A stretch of 64,000 bases of DNA. Source: CAZAMP01 sp964486455 (lineage in GTDB: Bacteria; Eisenbacteria; RBG-16-71-46; CAZAMP01). Under the pieces are notes generated by a model. The model was not told where the DNA came from and ran no database searches. It saw only the letters and a list, made by a program, of their open reading frames with translations. The stretch spans positions 62,001 to 126,000 of the forward strand of contig CAZAMP010000001.1 of NCBI GenBank assembly GCA_964486455.1. The letters run 5' to 3'. Below are positions 37,569 through 46,367 of this stretch, one piece after another. The position numbers and the translations under genes were made by a program. Position 1 is the stretch's first letter. The number at the start of each line of letters is the position of its first letter.

Positions 37569-37881
37569 GTGTCTCCTCCTCACCCGGTTCATCGTCGTCC
37601 GAGTCGTCGGACGAATCTTCCTCGGTATCCTTCTCATCGGTGGACTTGTTCCGAGCGCGCTTCTTCTCTTCTTCGCGCTCCTCGACCGTCTTCTCTTCGT
37701 CGTCCGGCTTCTCGATCTCGGCCTGATCGGTCACGGAGCGTGTTCGCTTCTCGGCCTCCTCCTGGAGGTGTCGCGTGAACTGTTGCTGTCCCGATTGGTC
37801 CGCCCGCTCCTGGATCTTCTGAAGCCGTTCGACGGCCTGCGTGTTCGACAACACCTGTTTCAGATTGGAGACATCCCCCAT
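37549..37881 (-). CDS. small acidic, disordered protein downstream of sigma28
   Basis: 110 residues; ATG at 37881 with GGGAGGGG about 7 bases upstream. The first 40 residues are a probable amphipathic helix (NLKQVLSNTQAVERLQKIQE); from residue 55 on it is almost purely charged, with an Asp/Glu-rich tail (SSDDSDDDEPGEEE). It overlaps the SwrB-like start by 20 bases. No family is recognised. It could be a regulator or chaperone of late flagellar assembly; that is inference from position. Confidence 0.65.
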   Translation of the reverse strand: MGDVSNLKQVLSNTQAVERLQKIQERADQSGQQQFTRHLQEEAEKRTRSVTDQAEIEKPDDEEKTVEEREEEKKRARNKSTDEKDTEEDSSDDSDDDEPGEEETHVDVVA

Positions 37882-37903
37882 CGGTTGTCCCCTCCCCGCG
37901 CCG

Positions 37904-38683
37904 TCAGACGTCCCCCAGGACGACCTTCTTCATGCGAGACTTGAGGCGTTCGACGGCTTTCGTGTGGATCTGCGACACGCGCGACTCCGAAATCTGCAGC
38001 GCTTCACCGATCTCCTTCAGTGTCATCTCTTCGTAGTAGTAGAGAGCAATCACGAGCTTCTCTTGATCACTTAGCCGATTGATGCACTCGAGAAGATTGT
38101 CACGCGCTTCCTCGACCTCCATGTCGTTGAGGACATCCGCCGCGCGTTCGTCCTCGATCATGTCCGCGAGTCCCGCAATGTCATGGTCGTCGTCGATGGT
38201 GACCGATTGATCTAGCGAGAGCAGCATGGAACCGCGGACCTCTTCCAAGACCCGGTTGAATTCGCCGGTTGAGAGATTGAGTTCTTTCGCCACCTCATGA
38301 TCTGCGGCGGCGCGACCGAATTTCTGATCGAGCCTGCGAACCGCCTTCTCGACCTCTTTCGCCTTCTTGCGGACGCTGCGGGACACCCAGTCCAGTGAAC
38401 GCAGCTCGTCTAGAACAGCGCCCCGGATGCGCCAGACGGCATACGTTTCAAACTTCGTCCCACGCGTTTCGTCGAACTTCTCCATCGCGTCAAACAGCCC
38501 GATCACGGCGGTATTCACGAGATCATCGCGTTCGATCGTTTTCGGCAGTCCCGTCGCGATCCGATCCACCACATACTTCACGAGCGGGGCATACTTGGCG
38601 AGCGCCTCATCCTTGGACATCTCGCGTACCGGGATCCCCGCCTCGGTGTTCTCCTGCGTATGGGCGGCCCTCCGGACTCCCAT
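37904..38683 (-). CDS. fliA: flagellar sigma factor sigma28 (FliA/SigD/WhiG family)
   Basis: 259 residues. Region 2 reads YAPLVKYVVDRIATGLPKTI then DLVNTAVIGLFDAMEKFD and the TYAVWRIRGAVLDELRSLDW block specific to the FliA/WhiG class. Region 3 (VRKKAKEVEKAVRRL) and region 4 with a helix-turn-helix (MTLKEIGEALQISESRVSQI) follow. It should direct late flagellar and chemotaxis genes. No FlgM anti-sigma gene is in the window. It lies downstream of the sigma54-type promoter at 39047-39061. Confidence 0.95.
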   Translation of the reverse strand: MGVRRAAHTQENTEAGIPVREMSKDEALAKYAPLVKYVVDRIATGLPKTIERDDLVNTAVIGLFDAMEKFDETRGTKFETYAVWRIRGAVLDELRSLDWVSRSVRKKAKEVEKAVRRLDQKFGRAAADHEVAKELNLSTGEFNRVLEEVRGSMLLSLDQSVTIDDDHDIAGLADMIEDERAADVLNDMEVEEARDNLLECINRLSDQEKLVIALYYYEEMTLKEIGEALQISESRVSQIHTKAVERLKSRMKKVVLGDV

Positions 38684-38728
38684 CCGCTAGACTCCTCTCC
38701 ACGTCTTCGCCCAGCACGGCAGGGCCGG

Positions 38729-38968
38729 CTAGGCTTCTTCCTCGATCTCCGCTCTCGGTTCCTCGCTTCCCGTCATGAACCGCGCCGCAAGCGCGCGAGC
38801 AATGACGACTCCGAACAACTTCACGAGGAACGCGACAACGACTCCAGCTAACGCCGCGCGCAGGACCACGGTGAGGAATCCGACCCCGGTTAGATAGCCG
38901 ATGGCGGCCACGACGAGCGCCACGAAGGCGCCGAGCAGGTTCGCCGATGCGGCAACGATGTTGGACAT
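38729..38968 (-). CDS. small two-helix membrane protein, first gene after a sigma54 promoter
   Basis: 79 residues from the ATG at 38968 with GGAGG upstream. Two long hydrophobic segments (about residues 8-28 and 31-58, with Gly/Ala-rich faces) are followed by a short acidic tail (EEPRAEIEEEA). No family recognised. It is the first frame downstream of the TGGC-N7-TTGC promoter and sits 45 bases before fliA, so it is a candidate part of the flagellar regulon. A longer frame to 39079 starts upstream of that promoter and is rejected. Confidence 0.7.
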   Translation of the reverse strand: MSNIVAASANLLGAFVALVVAAIGYLTGVGFLTVVLRAALAGVVVAFLVKLFGVVIARALAARFMTGSEEPRAEIEEEA

Positions 38969-39290
38969 CTGGGGTAACCTCCGACTCGCAGATCCTGAAA
39001 CGGGCGACAAAATCCTGGCCGTCAGCGGCCGACTCGCATGCAAAATGCAACTTGCGCGCCATCGTGGGCGCGGGGGCACTTCATCAATCTCCGCAGGCGC
39101 CGTGCGCTACAAACGCCCGCCCCAGGCTTCAGAGCGGCGTTTGACGGCGGCAGCAGCCTTTCAGATATCTCTGCACTTCTCCGGCCTGCCGGCGGCTGAA
39201 ATCGACCGTTTGAGATGCGGCCGATCTCCGGACGAAACTTGGCCGTCGGGCGGGCAAACCGCACGACCCACAGCCCGCTCTCGGTGATCA
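38969..39290. other. 322-bp gap between flhF and the small membrane gene
   Basis: It contains the -24/-12 promoter at 39047-39061. A 89-codon frame (39022-39291, minus) starts in a TGATG overlap with the flhF stop but reads like random Arg/Pro-rich sequence. It would also cover the promoter, so I do not call it. No other structure was seen. Confidence 0.5.
39046..39061 (-). promoter_or_regulatory. sigma54 (-24/-12) promoter for the small membrane protein-fliA run
   Basis: TGGCGCG-N4-TTGCA on the minus strand: -24 GG and -12 GC at the required spacing, one mismatch to TGGCACG-N4-TTGC. The predicted start is near 39035, about 66 bases before the ATG at 38968. Confidence 0.75.
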
Positions 39291-40448
39291 TCAGCCCCGC
39301 CCCGTCAGCACGAGGTCGGCAACCGCCTTTGAAGTCGCTTCGGAAATATCCTCCGGAACGTCTTGCCCCGCAGTGAGATAGTGAATCGGCAACCCGGAGC
39401 GAATCGCGACGGTGACCGCCCCTCCGTGGGCGGAGGTCTCGTCGAGCTTCGTCATGATCAGACCGGTCGGCTCGAGACGCGAGAAGACGCGGAGCGCGGC
39501 GAGGTTGTCCATCCGCTTTGCCACCGCGTTCAGCGCCAGCCAGGTCTGCATCGACGACTGGCCGGCGAGTAGCCGAGAGACTTCGTCGACGCCTTCCATA
39601 TCCGAGCTGCTACAGCCCGTCGTGTCGACGAGGACGACGTCGGACGACCGTTCCGTCTTGATCGCGTTTGCGAGTGAAACCGGGTTGTGAACGGTGTGGA
39701 ACGGGATCGAGAGCACTTCCGCGTAGAAGCCCAGTTGATGGGCTCCACCGACGCGGAACCGATCGGCGGAGATGAGCGCGACCGATCGTTTCTCGTGAAG
39801 GACGAGACGCGCGGCGAGCTTCGCGATCGTCGTGGTCTTACCGACCCCCGTCGTACCGACGAACGCGATCACCTGTTGGCCGCTCATCTCGTGGATTGGC
39901 TGACCGATCGGCACGTTGGCGGAGATCTCCGCTTCGACGGCCGCCTCGAGCGGCATCTCGCGCTCGAGCGCGCGCCGGATGATCACCGTAGCCATCCGGG
40001 CGTCGAGACCCGATTCGACCAACCGGATATGCATCCTCTGGCCTTCCGCGGAGAGATCTCTCGGGGTGTTCGCCATCAGGAGATCGGTCAGTGTTTGCAG
40101 ACGGCCCTGGAGCCCCCTGAGCTCGTCGAAGAGCGTCGTTCGGCTCAGGCGCGGCCCTTCGACAGACGAGACGGCTTCGCCGCTCACCGGCGTCTCCGCC
40201 TGGACGACGGCCGGAGCGTTCTGCTTCAGCACGGCCGACGGGCGCGCGTCTTCCGCGCGCTGCGGCGAGTCATCGCGCGCGACGGCTTCGCCGCCGGGGG
40301 CGCTTTTTGCGGCCACGACCTCGAATGCGTCGCGGCCCGTGCCGATCCTGCGCGTGGCCAGAATGACGGCATCATCACCGAACTGTTGCCGCACGTCCGC
40401 CAGCGCCTGGGGCACCGTTCGCGAGGAGAACTTCTTGATTTTCATCAT
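39291..40448 (-). CDS. flhF: flagellar SRP-like GTPase FlhF
   Basis: 385 residues. An N-terminal basic and variable region (about 1-160) precedes the SRP-type NG domain: G1 FVGTTGVGKTTTIAK, a DRFRVGGAHQL segment, G3 LVDTTGCSS and G4 TKLDET. FlhF sets flagellar number and place, usually with the MinD-like FlhG, which is absent here. The ATG has GAGG just upstream, inside the 3' end of flhA (74-base overlap). Confidence 0.94.
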   Translation of the reverse strand: MMKIKKFSSRTVPQALADVRQQFGDDAVILATRRIGTGRDAFEVVAAKSAPGGEAVARDDSPQRAEDARPSAVLKQNAPAVVQAETPVSGEAVSSVEGPRLSRTTLFDELRGLQGRLQTLTDLLMANTPRDLSAEGQRMHIRLVESGLDARMATVIIRRALEREMPLEAAVEAEISANVPIGQPIHEMSGQQVIAFVGTTGVGKTTTIAKLAARLVLHEKRSVALISADRFRVGGAHQLGFYAEVLSIPFHTVHNPVSLANAIKTERSSDVVLVDTTGCSSSDMEGVDEVSRLLAGQSSMQTWLALNAVAKRMDNLAALRVFSRLEPTGLIMTKLDETSAHGGAVTVAIRSGLPIHYLTAGQDVPEDISEATSKAVADLVLTGRG

Positions 40449-42480
40449 CCAACCTCAGCGTCGTGACACTTCGGATGCTCTCCACGCCCTGGACCTCCTG
40501 GTAGGAGAGCACCACCACCGCCGGGAATACCCGTGACATGAGTTCATAGAAATGGGGACGAACCCCTTGCGTACAGATAAAGATCGGAAGCTCCGTCGCC
40601 GTGAGACAGACCTTCACCGCCTCCCCTGCCCGATCGAGAAGCTGCTGCGTCTGTTCGGGCTGCAGGATGAGGCGGGGCTCCGCGTCGTCACGGACGATGT
40701 TCGAAAGCAGCGTCCGCTCCAGCTCCAGGTCGAGTGTGCACGCCTGGAGCACGCCCTTCGCGTCGGCGTACGTCTGAGCGATCCCCCGCCCGAGCGCCTG
40801 CCTGGCTCTTTCCGTGAGCTGAACCGCGTTCTTCACGTGCGGCGCCTCGTCGGCAAGCGTTTCGAGAATGGTGCCCAGGTCACGGATGCTGACCCGTTCA
40901 CGTAGCAGGCGTTGCAGAACCTTCTGGACTCCACCGAGCGTCATCATGTTCGGGATGAGCTCGTCGATCGTGACGCTGTGCTCTTGTTTGATGTTGTCGA
41001 TCAGGGACTGCACCTGCTGGCGTCCGAGAAGCTCGTGCGCGTGCTGTTTCACGACCTCGGAGAGATGCGTCGCGACAACGGCCGACGGCGCGACGACCGT
41101 GTAGCCGGCGACCTCGGCCGAATTGCGCTCCTCTTCCGAAACCCAGGTCGACGGCAAGCCGAATACGGGGTCTTGCGTCTCGAACCCGCGAATCGGCGTC
41201 TCGATGTTCCCGGGATTCATGGCGAGCCAGTGGTTCATCATGATCCGCCCCTCGGCGATCTGCACACCGCGGAGCTTGACCGCGTAGCTGTCGGGCCTGA
41301 GGCGTACGTTGTCGCGTATCCGCACGGGCGGAACGACGACACCGAGATCCATGGCCGTCTGCCGACGCACGAGCGTTATTCGGTTGAGGAGATCGCCGTC
41401 GTCGTTCTCCTCCACCAGAGGGATGAGCGCGTAGCCCACCTCGATTTCCATCGGATCGACCGACAGCAGGCGTTCGACCTTCTCCGGCGGTTCCGCCTTG
41501 CGCGCCTGCTCCTTCGCCTCCAGCTCCGCGGCCTCACGCCGGCGGGTGGAGCGGGCGGCAGCGCGTCCCAGGAACAGGACGAGCCCCGCGAGGACGGCAA
41601 ACGGCAGGAGCGGCAGACCCGGAATGAGTCCGAGGATGAGCAACATGGTTCCCGCAATGCCGAACACGCGGGGATTGCTGGTCAGCTGTCCCCCGATCTC
41701 ACGCGCGAAGTCGGTTTCGCTTTCGGCGCGCGTGACGAGGATGCCGGCGGCCGTTGAGACGACCAGCGCCGGGATCTGGGCGACCAGACCGTCGCCGACG
41801 GTCAGAAGCGTGAACGTCTTGAGCGCCTCGACAAACGGCATACCCAACTGGAGCACACCGACGGCGAAGCCGCCGAGGATGTTGATGGCGGTAATGATCA
41901 TGCCGGCGATCACGTCGCCCCGGACGAACTTCGAGGCACCGTCCATGGCGCCGTAGAAGTCGGCCTGTTCGGTAATCTGCTGCCGGCGTTCCTTGGCCTC
42001 GACGTCGTCGATGAGACCCGAATTGAGGTCGGCGTCAATGGCCATCTGACGACCGGGCATGGCATCGAGGGTGAATCGCGCGGCCACCTCCGCGATGCGG
42101 CCTGCGCCCTTGGTGATCACGATGAACTGAATGATCGCGAGGATGAGGAAGATGACCAGACCGACCGCCGTGTTGCCGCCGACCACGAAGTTCCCGAACG
42201 ATCCGATGACCTCTCCGCCGTATCCCCTGAGCAGGATCGAGCGGGTCGACGCGACGTTCAATGAGAGCCGAAACAGCGTCGCGATCAGGAGCAGCGTCGG
42301 AAAGACGGAGAACTTGACGGGCTGACGCACATAGAGCGTCACGAGCAAGATGATCAGCGCGAGCGCCATGCTCGTGATCAAGAGCAGGTCGATCATCTGC
42401 GTCGGGATCGGAACGACCATGACGCTCAGGATTAGCAGGACCGCGCCGGCGATCAGTGCATCGGGTAGACGTCTGTCCAC
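40375..42480 (-). CDS. flhA: flagellar export gate protein FlhA
   Basis: 701 residues, normal length. Eight N-terminal transmembrane helices (about 1-320), with the FHIPEP-family loop PGRQMAIDADLNSGLIDDVE, then a cytoplasmic domain that forms the nonameric export ring. GTG start four bases after the flhB stop. It is the proton-driven gate partner of FlhB and FliPQR. The C-terminus overlaps flhF by 74 bases. Confidence 0.96.
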   Translation of the reverse strand: MDRRLPDALIAGAVLLILSVMVVPIPTQMIDLLLITSMALALIILLVTLYVRQPVKFSVFPTLLLIATLFRLSLNVASTRSILLRGYGGEVIGSFGNFVVGGNTAVGLVIFLILAIIQFIVITKGAGRIAEVAARFTLDAMPGRQMAIDADLNSGLIDDVEAKERRQQITEQADFYGAMDGASKFVRGDVIAGMIITAINILGGFAVGVLQLGMPFVEALKTFTLLTVGDGLVAQIPALVVSTAAGILVTRAESETDFAREIGGQLTSNPRVFGIAGTMLLILGLIPGLPLLPFAVLAGLVLFLGRAAARSTRRREAAELEAKEQARKAEPPEKVERLLSVDPMEIEVGYALIPLVEENDDGDLLNRITLVRRQTAMDLGVVVPPVRIRDNVRLRPDSYAVKLRGVQIAEGRIMMNHWLAMNPGNIETPIRGFETQDPVFGLPSTWVSEEERNSAEVAGYTVVAPSAVVATHLSEVVKQHAHELLGRQQVQSLIDNIKQEHSVTIDELIPNMMTLGGVQKVLQRLLRERVSIRDLGTILETLADEAPHVKNAVQLTERARQALGRGIAQTYADAKGVLQACTLDLELERTLLSNIVRDDAEPRLILQPEQTQQLLDRAGEAVKVCLTATELPIFICTQGVRPHFYELMSRVFPAVVVLSYQEVQGVESIRSVTTLRLDDENQEVLLANGAPGAGGRAATVR

Positions 42481-42483
42481 GAT

Positions 42484-43575
42484 CTATGCCTCCACGCTCG
42501 CGGGGTTGCCCACGCGTTGTCTCTTCAGGCGGTAGACGAACGCCAGGACCTCGGCGACGGCCTTGTAGAGCGACATGGGAATGGCATCCCCGACCTCCAC
42601 CACGCGATGAAGTTGCCGGGCGAGCGGCGGGTTCTCGACGATCGCGACATCGTTGGTCCGGGCGATTTCCTTGATCTTCTCCGCCAGCCGGCGCATCCCC
42701 TTGGCTACGACGACCGGCGCGCTGTCCCGCTCGGGGTCATAGCGAAGGGCTACGGCCACGTGGATGGGGTTCGTGACGACGACATCCGCATCGGCCGTGT
42801 CCGAGAGCATTCTGTTTCGCGACATCTGCCGCATCAGGCTGCGCACCTTCGATTTGACGTGTGGGTCACCTTCGCTCTGCTTGAACTCGTCGGTGAGTTC
42901 CTTCTTGGACATCCGTATCGACTTCTCGAACTGCCATCTCTGGAAGGCGTAGTCGATGATCGCCAGGATGCAGAGCGCGAGCGCGGTGCGAAGTCCGAGT
43001 TCCAGTCCGACCTCGCCGACGGTTTTGAGAAACTCGGTGGTCGTCGTCCCGGCGAGCCCCACGAGATCCTCAAAACGCCCCCGAATGGTCAGGTATGCGA
43101 TCGAGGCGATGATGGCGATCTTGATGAGCGACTTGCCCAGCTCGAAGAGACCCTTCGCCGAGAAGATCCGCTTGATGCCGTTGACGGGATTGAGGGAATC
43201 GAGCTTCGGCTCGAGCGGCTTCGCCGTGACGAGGAATCCGACCTGCATCACGTTCGAACCGATGGCAACGACCGCGAGCGGAATGGCCATCGGCAGGATC
43301 AGAACGGCGAAGAACTTCAGAAACGCGATGAACTGCGGATAGAAGGACTCGGTGGTCAGCGTGAAGTCCGTCGCGTTTCCCTGGAGCATCCAGATGAGCC
43401 CCCGCATGTTTCCGATGAAGTGCGGACCCCATACGCTCAAGAGCAACAAGCCGGCCATCAGAATGAGCGACGCGCTCACTTCCTGGCTTCTCGCGACCTT
43501 CCCCTCCTGGCGCGCTTTCTCGCGCTTCTTGGGAGTCGCGGGTTCATTCCGGTCTTCGTAGGATTCCTCTGCCAT
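42484..43575 (-). CDS. flhB: flagellar export switch protein FlhB
   Basis: 363 residues. A basic N-terminus (TPKKREKARQEGKVARSQE), four transmembrane helices, then the autocleaving cytoplasmic domain. The cleavage motif reads Asn-Pro-Ile-His (42,760-42,771, Asn about 269) in place of the usual Asn-Pro-Thr-His; Asn and Pro needed for cleavage are kept. FlhB switches export from rod/hook to filament subunits. It is preceded by a 79-base gap that holds a sigma54-type promoter. Confidence 0.95.
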   Translation of the reverse strand: MAEESYEDRNEPATPKKREKARQEGKVARSQEVSASLILMAGLLLLSVWGPHFIGNMRGLIWMLQGNATDFTLTTESFYPQFIAFLKFFAVLILPMAIPLAVVAIGSNVMQVGFLVTAKPLEPKLDSLNPVNGIKRIFSAKGLFELGKSLIKIAIIASIAYLTIRGRFEDLVGLAGTTTTEFLKTVGEVGLELGLRTALALCILAIIDYAFQRWQFEKSIRMSKKELTDEFKQSEGDPHVKSKVRSLMRQMSRNRMLSDTADADVVVTNPIHVAVALRYDPERDSAPVVVAKGMRRLAEKIKEIARTNDVAIVENPPLARQLHRVVEVGDAIPMSLYKAVAEVLAFVYRLKRQRVGNPASVEA

Positions 43576-43648
43576 GGGGTCTCATCATCCATCTAGTGGT
43601 CAACGATTGGCCGGATTCGCCCCGACCGAGCGCTTCTGTCTGAATTAG

Positions 43649-43664
43649 CGCAAGTTACATGCCA
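43649..43664 (-). promoter_or_regulatory. internal sigma54 (-24/-12) promoter before flhB
   Basis: TGGCATG-N4-TTGCG on the minus strand; GG and GC are correctly spaced. The -24 part overlaps the last codons and stop of fliR. The predicted start is near 43638, about 63 bases before the flhB ATG. Confidence 0.7.
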
Positions 43665-44425
43665 CGGAGCAGCACGCTGAAGTCCCGCTCCAGGCCCGTG
43701 AAGAGGCCCTCAAGGAGCCGTACGACGATGGGAAGGGTGGAGGTGATCATCATGAAGCCGAGACCGATACGGAGCGGGAATCCGACGATGAAGACGTTCA
43801 TCTGCGGCACGGTTCTCGCCACGAGCCCCATTGTGAGATCCGTAAGCAGCAACACCGCCAGCGCCGGCGCGGCGATACGGATGCCGATGAGGAAGATCCC
43901 GAAACCCATGTCCACCATGTGCGACATCGTCATGGAGGTCATGGCGAATTCGCCCAACGGCACGACCTTGTAGGAGCTCACCACCGCCCGGAACAGCAAA
44001 TGGTGGGCGTCGATCGCGAAGAAGATCGCAAGCGCGAAGAGACCGTGCAGCCGTGAGATGATGGAGATGTGTACGTTGTAGACTGGGTCGATCACGTTCA
44101 CGATCGCGAGCCCCATCGCCACACCCACCATCTGCCCCGCGAACTCGACGCCGGCGAAGACCAGGTTCGCCGTGACGCCGAGAATGACGCCCGTCGCGAG
44201 TTCCTTGGCGACGAGTAACGCCAGCGGGAGCAGGCCGTCGATCTGGGGCACGGTGAACGTGGAAAAATGCGGCAACATGGCAACGGTCGCCATGAGCGTC
44301 ACACCCATCTTCACGGGAAGTGGTATCCGGCCGTGCCGCCAGAGCGGCCCCGCCATCAGTATGCCGCCCACGCGAAACAAGACGGGAATGAATACGAGGA
44401 GTGTATCGGTCGACGGAAATCCCAT
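43655..44425 (-). CDS. fliR: flagellar export protein FliR
   Basis: 256 residues from the ATG at 44425, which shares its A with the fliQ stop (TGATG). Mostly hydrophobic, about six membrane segments; FliR-type features include LFRVGGILMAGPLW at the start and GQMVGVAMGLAIVNVIDP mid-protein. It forms the FliPQR export channel. An upstream extension to 44497 lies within fliQ and is rejected. Confidence 0.94.
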   Translation of the reverse strand: MGFPSTDTLLVFIPVLFRVGGILMAGPLWRHGRIPLPVKMGVTLMATVAMLPHFSTFTVPQIDGLLPLALLVAKELATGVILGVTANLVFAGVEFAGQMVGVAMGLAIVNVIDPVYNVHISIISRLHGLFALAIFFAIDAHHLLFRAVVSSYKVVPLGEFAMTSMTMSHMVDMGFGIFLIGIRIAAPALAVLLLTDLTMGLVARTVPQMNVFIVGFPLRIGLGFMMITSTLPIVVRLLEGLFTGLERDFSVLLRGM

Positions 44426-44697
44426 CACGGACCTCCCATGCGGCCGATCCCTTCGAAGAGCTTGATGGTGAAACCGGTCAGCGTCTGCAGCATCCACGGC
44501 AGAAAGAGCACCAGGCTCAGGACTACGGCGAAGATCTTCGGCACGAACGTCAGCGTCATCTCGTGAATCTGCGTGACGGCCTGGAAGATGCTGACCATCA
44601 GCCCCGCCACGAGCCCGAAGAGAAGAATCGGGCCCGCCAGGCAGAACGCGGTCTGCAGCGCGCTCTTGAACAACGTGATGACCTCGCCGATACCCAT
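44425..44697 (-). CDS. fliQ: flagellar export protein FliQ
   Basis: 90 residues, two transmembrane helices, with the FliQ signature LVAGLMVSIFQAVTQIHEMT followed by LTFVPKI. Four copies usually flank the FliP ring. It lies 13 bases after fliP and overlaps fliR. Confidence 0.95.
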   Translation of the reverse strand: MGIGEVITLFKSALQTAFCLAGPILLFGLVAGLMVSIFQAVTQIHEMTLTFVPKIFAVVLSLVLFLPWMLQTLTGFTIKLFEGIGRMGGP

Positions 44698-44710
44698 TGC
44701 GGCAATTCTC

Positions 44711-45445
44711 CTAGTGGAAGCTCTGAACGACCGAGCGCACGATCAGATGCCACCCATCGACGAGAACGAAGAGCAGAATCTTGAACGGCAAGGAAATCAT
44801 GGCCGGCGGCAGCATGAGCATACCCATCGACATCAGCACGCTGGCGACGACGAGGTCGACGATCAGGAACGGGACGTAGAGAACGAACCCGATCTGAAAC
44901 GCCGTCTTCAGCTCGCTCATCATGAACGACGGCAAGAGCACGGTCATGGGGATATCTTCATGCGTCGACGGCCGATCGCTGCCTGAGATGTGCGTGAAGA
45001 GCATCAAGTCCTTTTCGCGTGTCTGCGCCAGCATGAAACCGCGAATCGGCTGCACCCCTGCCTCGAGCGCCTCCTGCTCTGAGATTTCGCCTCGGACCAG
45101 CGGTTGGATCGCCTCGTTGTTCACCTGCGTCCAGACGGGCGCCATCACGAAAAGCGTGAGAAAGAGCGCCAGGGTGAGCATGATCTGGTTGGGCGGCATG
45201 TTGGGCGTGCTCATCGCCTGCCGCAGGAACGAGAAGACGATGACCAATCGAGTGAACGAGGTCATCATCATCAGCACCGACGGAACCAGGCTCAGCGCGG
45301 TCAGCAGCAGCGCGATCTTGATTCCCGTGGCCACCTGTCCGCCCTCGGCGCCTCCGCTCAAGCTGAACGAGACGTTGGGCCACGCGACGGCCGCAGCCGG
45401 CGTCAGCACCAGAAGTAGGGCGACCAGGCAGCAGGTCCTCTTCAT
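44711..45445 (-). CDS. fliP: flagellar export channel protein FliP
   Basis: 244 residues from the ATG at 45445. A cleavable signal peptide (about residues 1-20, AVA-WP) as is usual for FliP, then conserved TSFTRLVIVFSFLRQAM and PPNQIMLTLALFLTLFVMAP, with SELKTAFQIGFVLYVPFLIV later. It forms the pentameric core of the export channel. ATGA overlap with fliO. The frame extended to 45571 lacks a ribosome site. Confidence 0.95.
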   Translation of the reverse strand: MKRTCCLVALLLVLTPAAAVAWPNVSFSLSGGAEGGQVATGIKIALLLTALSLVPSVLMMMTSFTRLVIVFSFLRQAMSTPNMPPNQIMLTLALFLTLFVMAPVWTQVNNEAIQPLVRGEISEQEALEAGVQPIRGFMLAQTREKDLMLFTHISGSDRPSTHEDIPMTVLLPSFMMSELKTAFQIGFVLYVPFLIVDLVVASVLMSMGMLMLPPAMISLPFKILLFVLVDGWHLIVRSVVQSFH

Positions 45446-45879
45446 GACGCGCTTCCCTCGATGGCGCGAAGCTTGGTGATGACGCGATTGAGGAGCGGGG
45501 CGAAACCCTCCCTCTTCTCCGGATAGGCCTCGACAACGGCCGTTTGCGTGAGCTCTTCCGGCTCCTCCCACTCCGACAGCGCCGAGAGGCTGGTGGCGGT
45601 CGACCCGACGAGTATCCGGCGACCATCGACCTCGACGAGCAATAGACTGCTGCGCCGACCGATGGAAGCGCGGTTGAGGACACGAATCGCGGATCCGCCC
45701 ACGCCGGAACTCTCGCGTCCCAACCAGCGCCGATAGAGCATCGCGATGCCCGCGATCAGAATGAGGATGACAACCAGCGCCCCACCGACACGAAGGAGCA
45801 CCGGACCAAAAGACGGTGCCGCCACCCCCAACATGGGTCCGAGTGTGTCGCCGGTCGCAGCCGTCAGCTCAGGTGTCAT
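45442..45879 (-). CDS. fliO: flagellar biosynthesis protein FliO
   Basis: 145 residues from the ATG at 45879 with GGAGGAAG four bases upstream. One transmembrane helix (about residues 25-48) followed by a small beta domain (IRVLNRASIGRRSSLLLVEV and GRRILVGST) typical of FliO. FliO scaffolds FliP assembly. It sits between fliN and fliP as in most flagellar operons. Confidence 0.88.
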   Translation of the reverse strand: MTPELTAATGDTLGPMLGVAAPSFGPVLLRVGGALVVILILIAGIAMLYRRWLGRESSGVGGSAIRVLNRASIGRRSSLLLVEVDGRRILVGSTATSLSALSEWEEPEELTQTAVVEAYPEKREGFAPLLNRVITKLRAIEGSAS

Positions 45880-45896
45880 GACTTCCTCCAGGCCCC

Positions 45897-46367
45897 TCAG
45901 GCGATCCGCCGCACGCGTTCGACCGGGTCCACGAGCTGCGTGACCCGGACGCCGAAGCACTCATCCACCACGACGACTTCCCCCCTGGCCAAGAGCTTCC
46001 CGTTGACCAGGATGTCGACTGGATCCGACGCGTTTTTCTGGAGGTCGACGACCGACCCCTGCCCGACCTTGAGCACATCCTGGACGAGCATCTCGCGACG
46101 ACCCAGTTCGACGGAGAGTGTCAGCCGAACGTCGAGCACACGATTGATAGACGACGCCTCCGAGGGCGTCCCGTCGGTCTCGAAGTCCGGGAAGACGACG
46201 TGTTCGACGACGGGATCGTCTTCCTGACCACCCTCCGCCGACGGCGTCTCCGCCAACGACGGGGAGTCGTCCGAAGCCGATGGCTCATCGGCCGGCGCGT
46301 CCGTCGTGGTTGTTTCCTCCGAAGTGGTCTCTTCGGGCTCTATGTCAGGCGTCTTTGGGTCCGACAT
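45897..46367 (-). CDS. fliN: flagellar motor switch protein FliN
   Basis: 156 residues. An acidic Thr/Glu/Ser-rich N-terminal extension of about 75 residues precedes a SpoA (C-ring) domain: LDVRLTLSVELGRREMLVQD, VDILVNGKLLARGEVVVVDE. FliN forms the base of the C-ring. The CheC-like domain of Bacillus FliY is absent. It overlaps fliM by 23 bases. Confidence 0.95.
   Translation of the reverse strand: MSDPKTPDIEPEETTSEETTTTDAPADEPSASDDSPSLAETPSAEGGQEDDPVVEHVVFPDFETDGTPSEASSINRVLDVRLTLSVELGRREMLVQDVLKVGQGSVVDLQKNASDPVDILVNGKLLARGEVVVVDECFGVRVTQLVDPVERVRRIA

Noticed and set aside
39022..39291. 89-codon frame starting in a TGATG overlap with the flhF stop
   Set aside because: Arg/Pro-rich random-looking sequence, no family, and it covers the sigma54-type promoter at 39047-39061.
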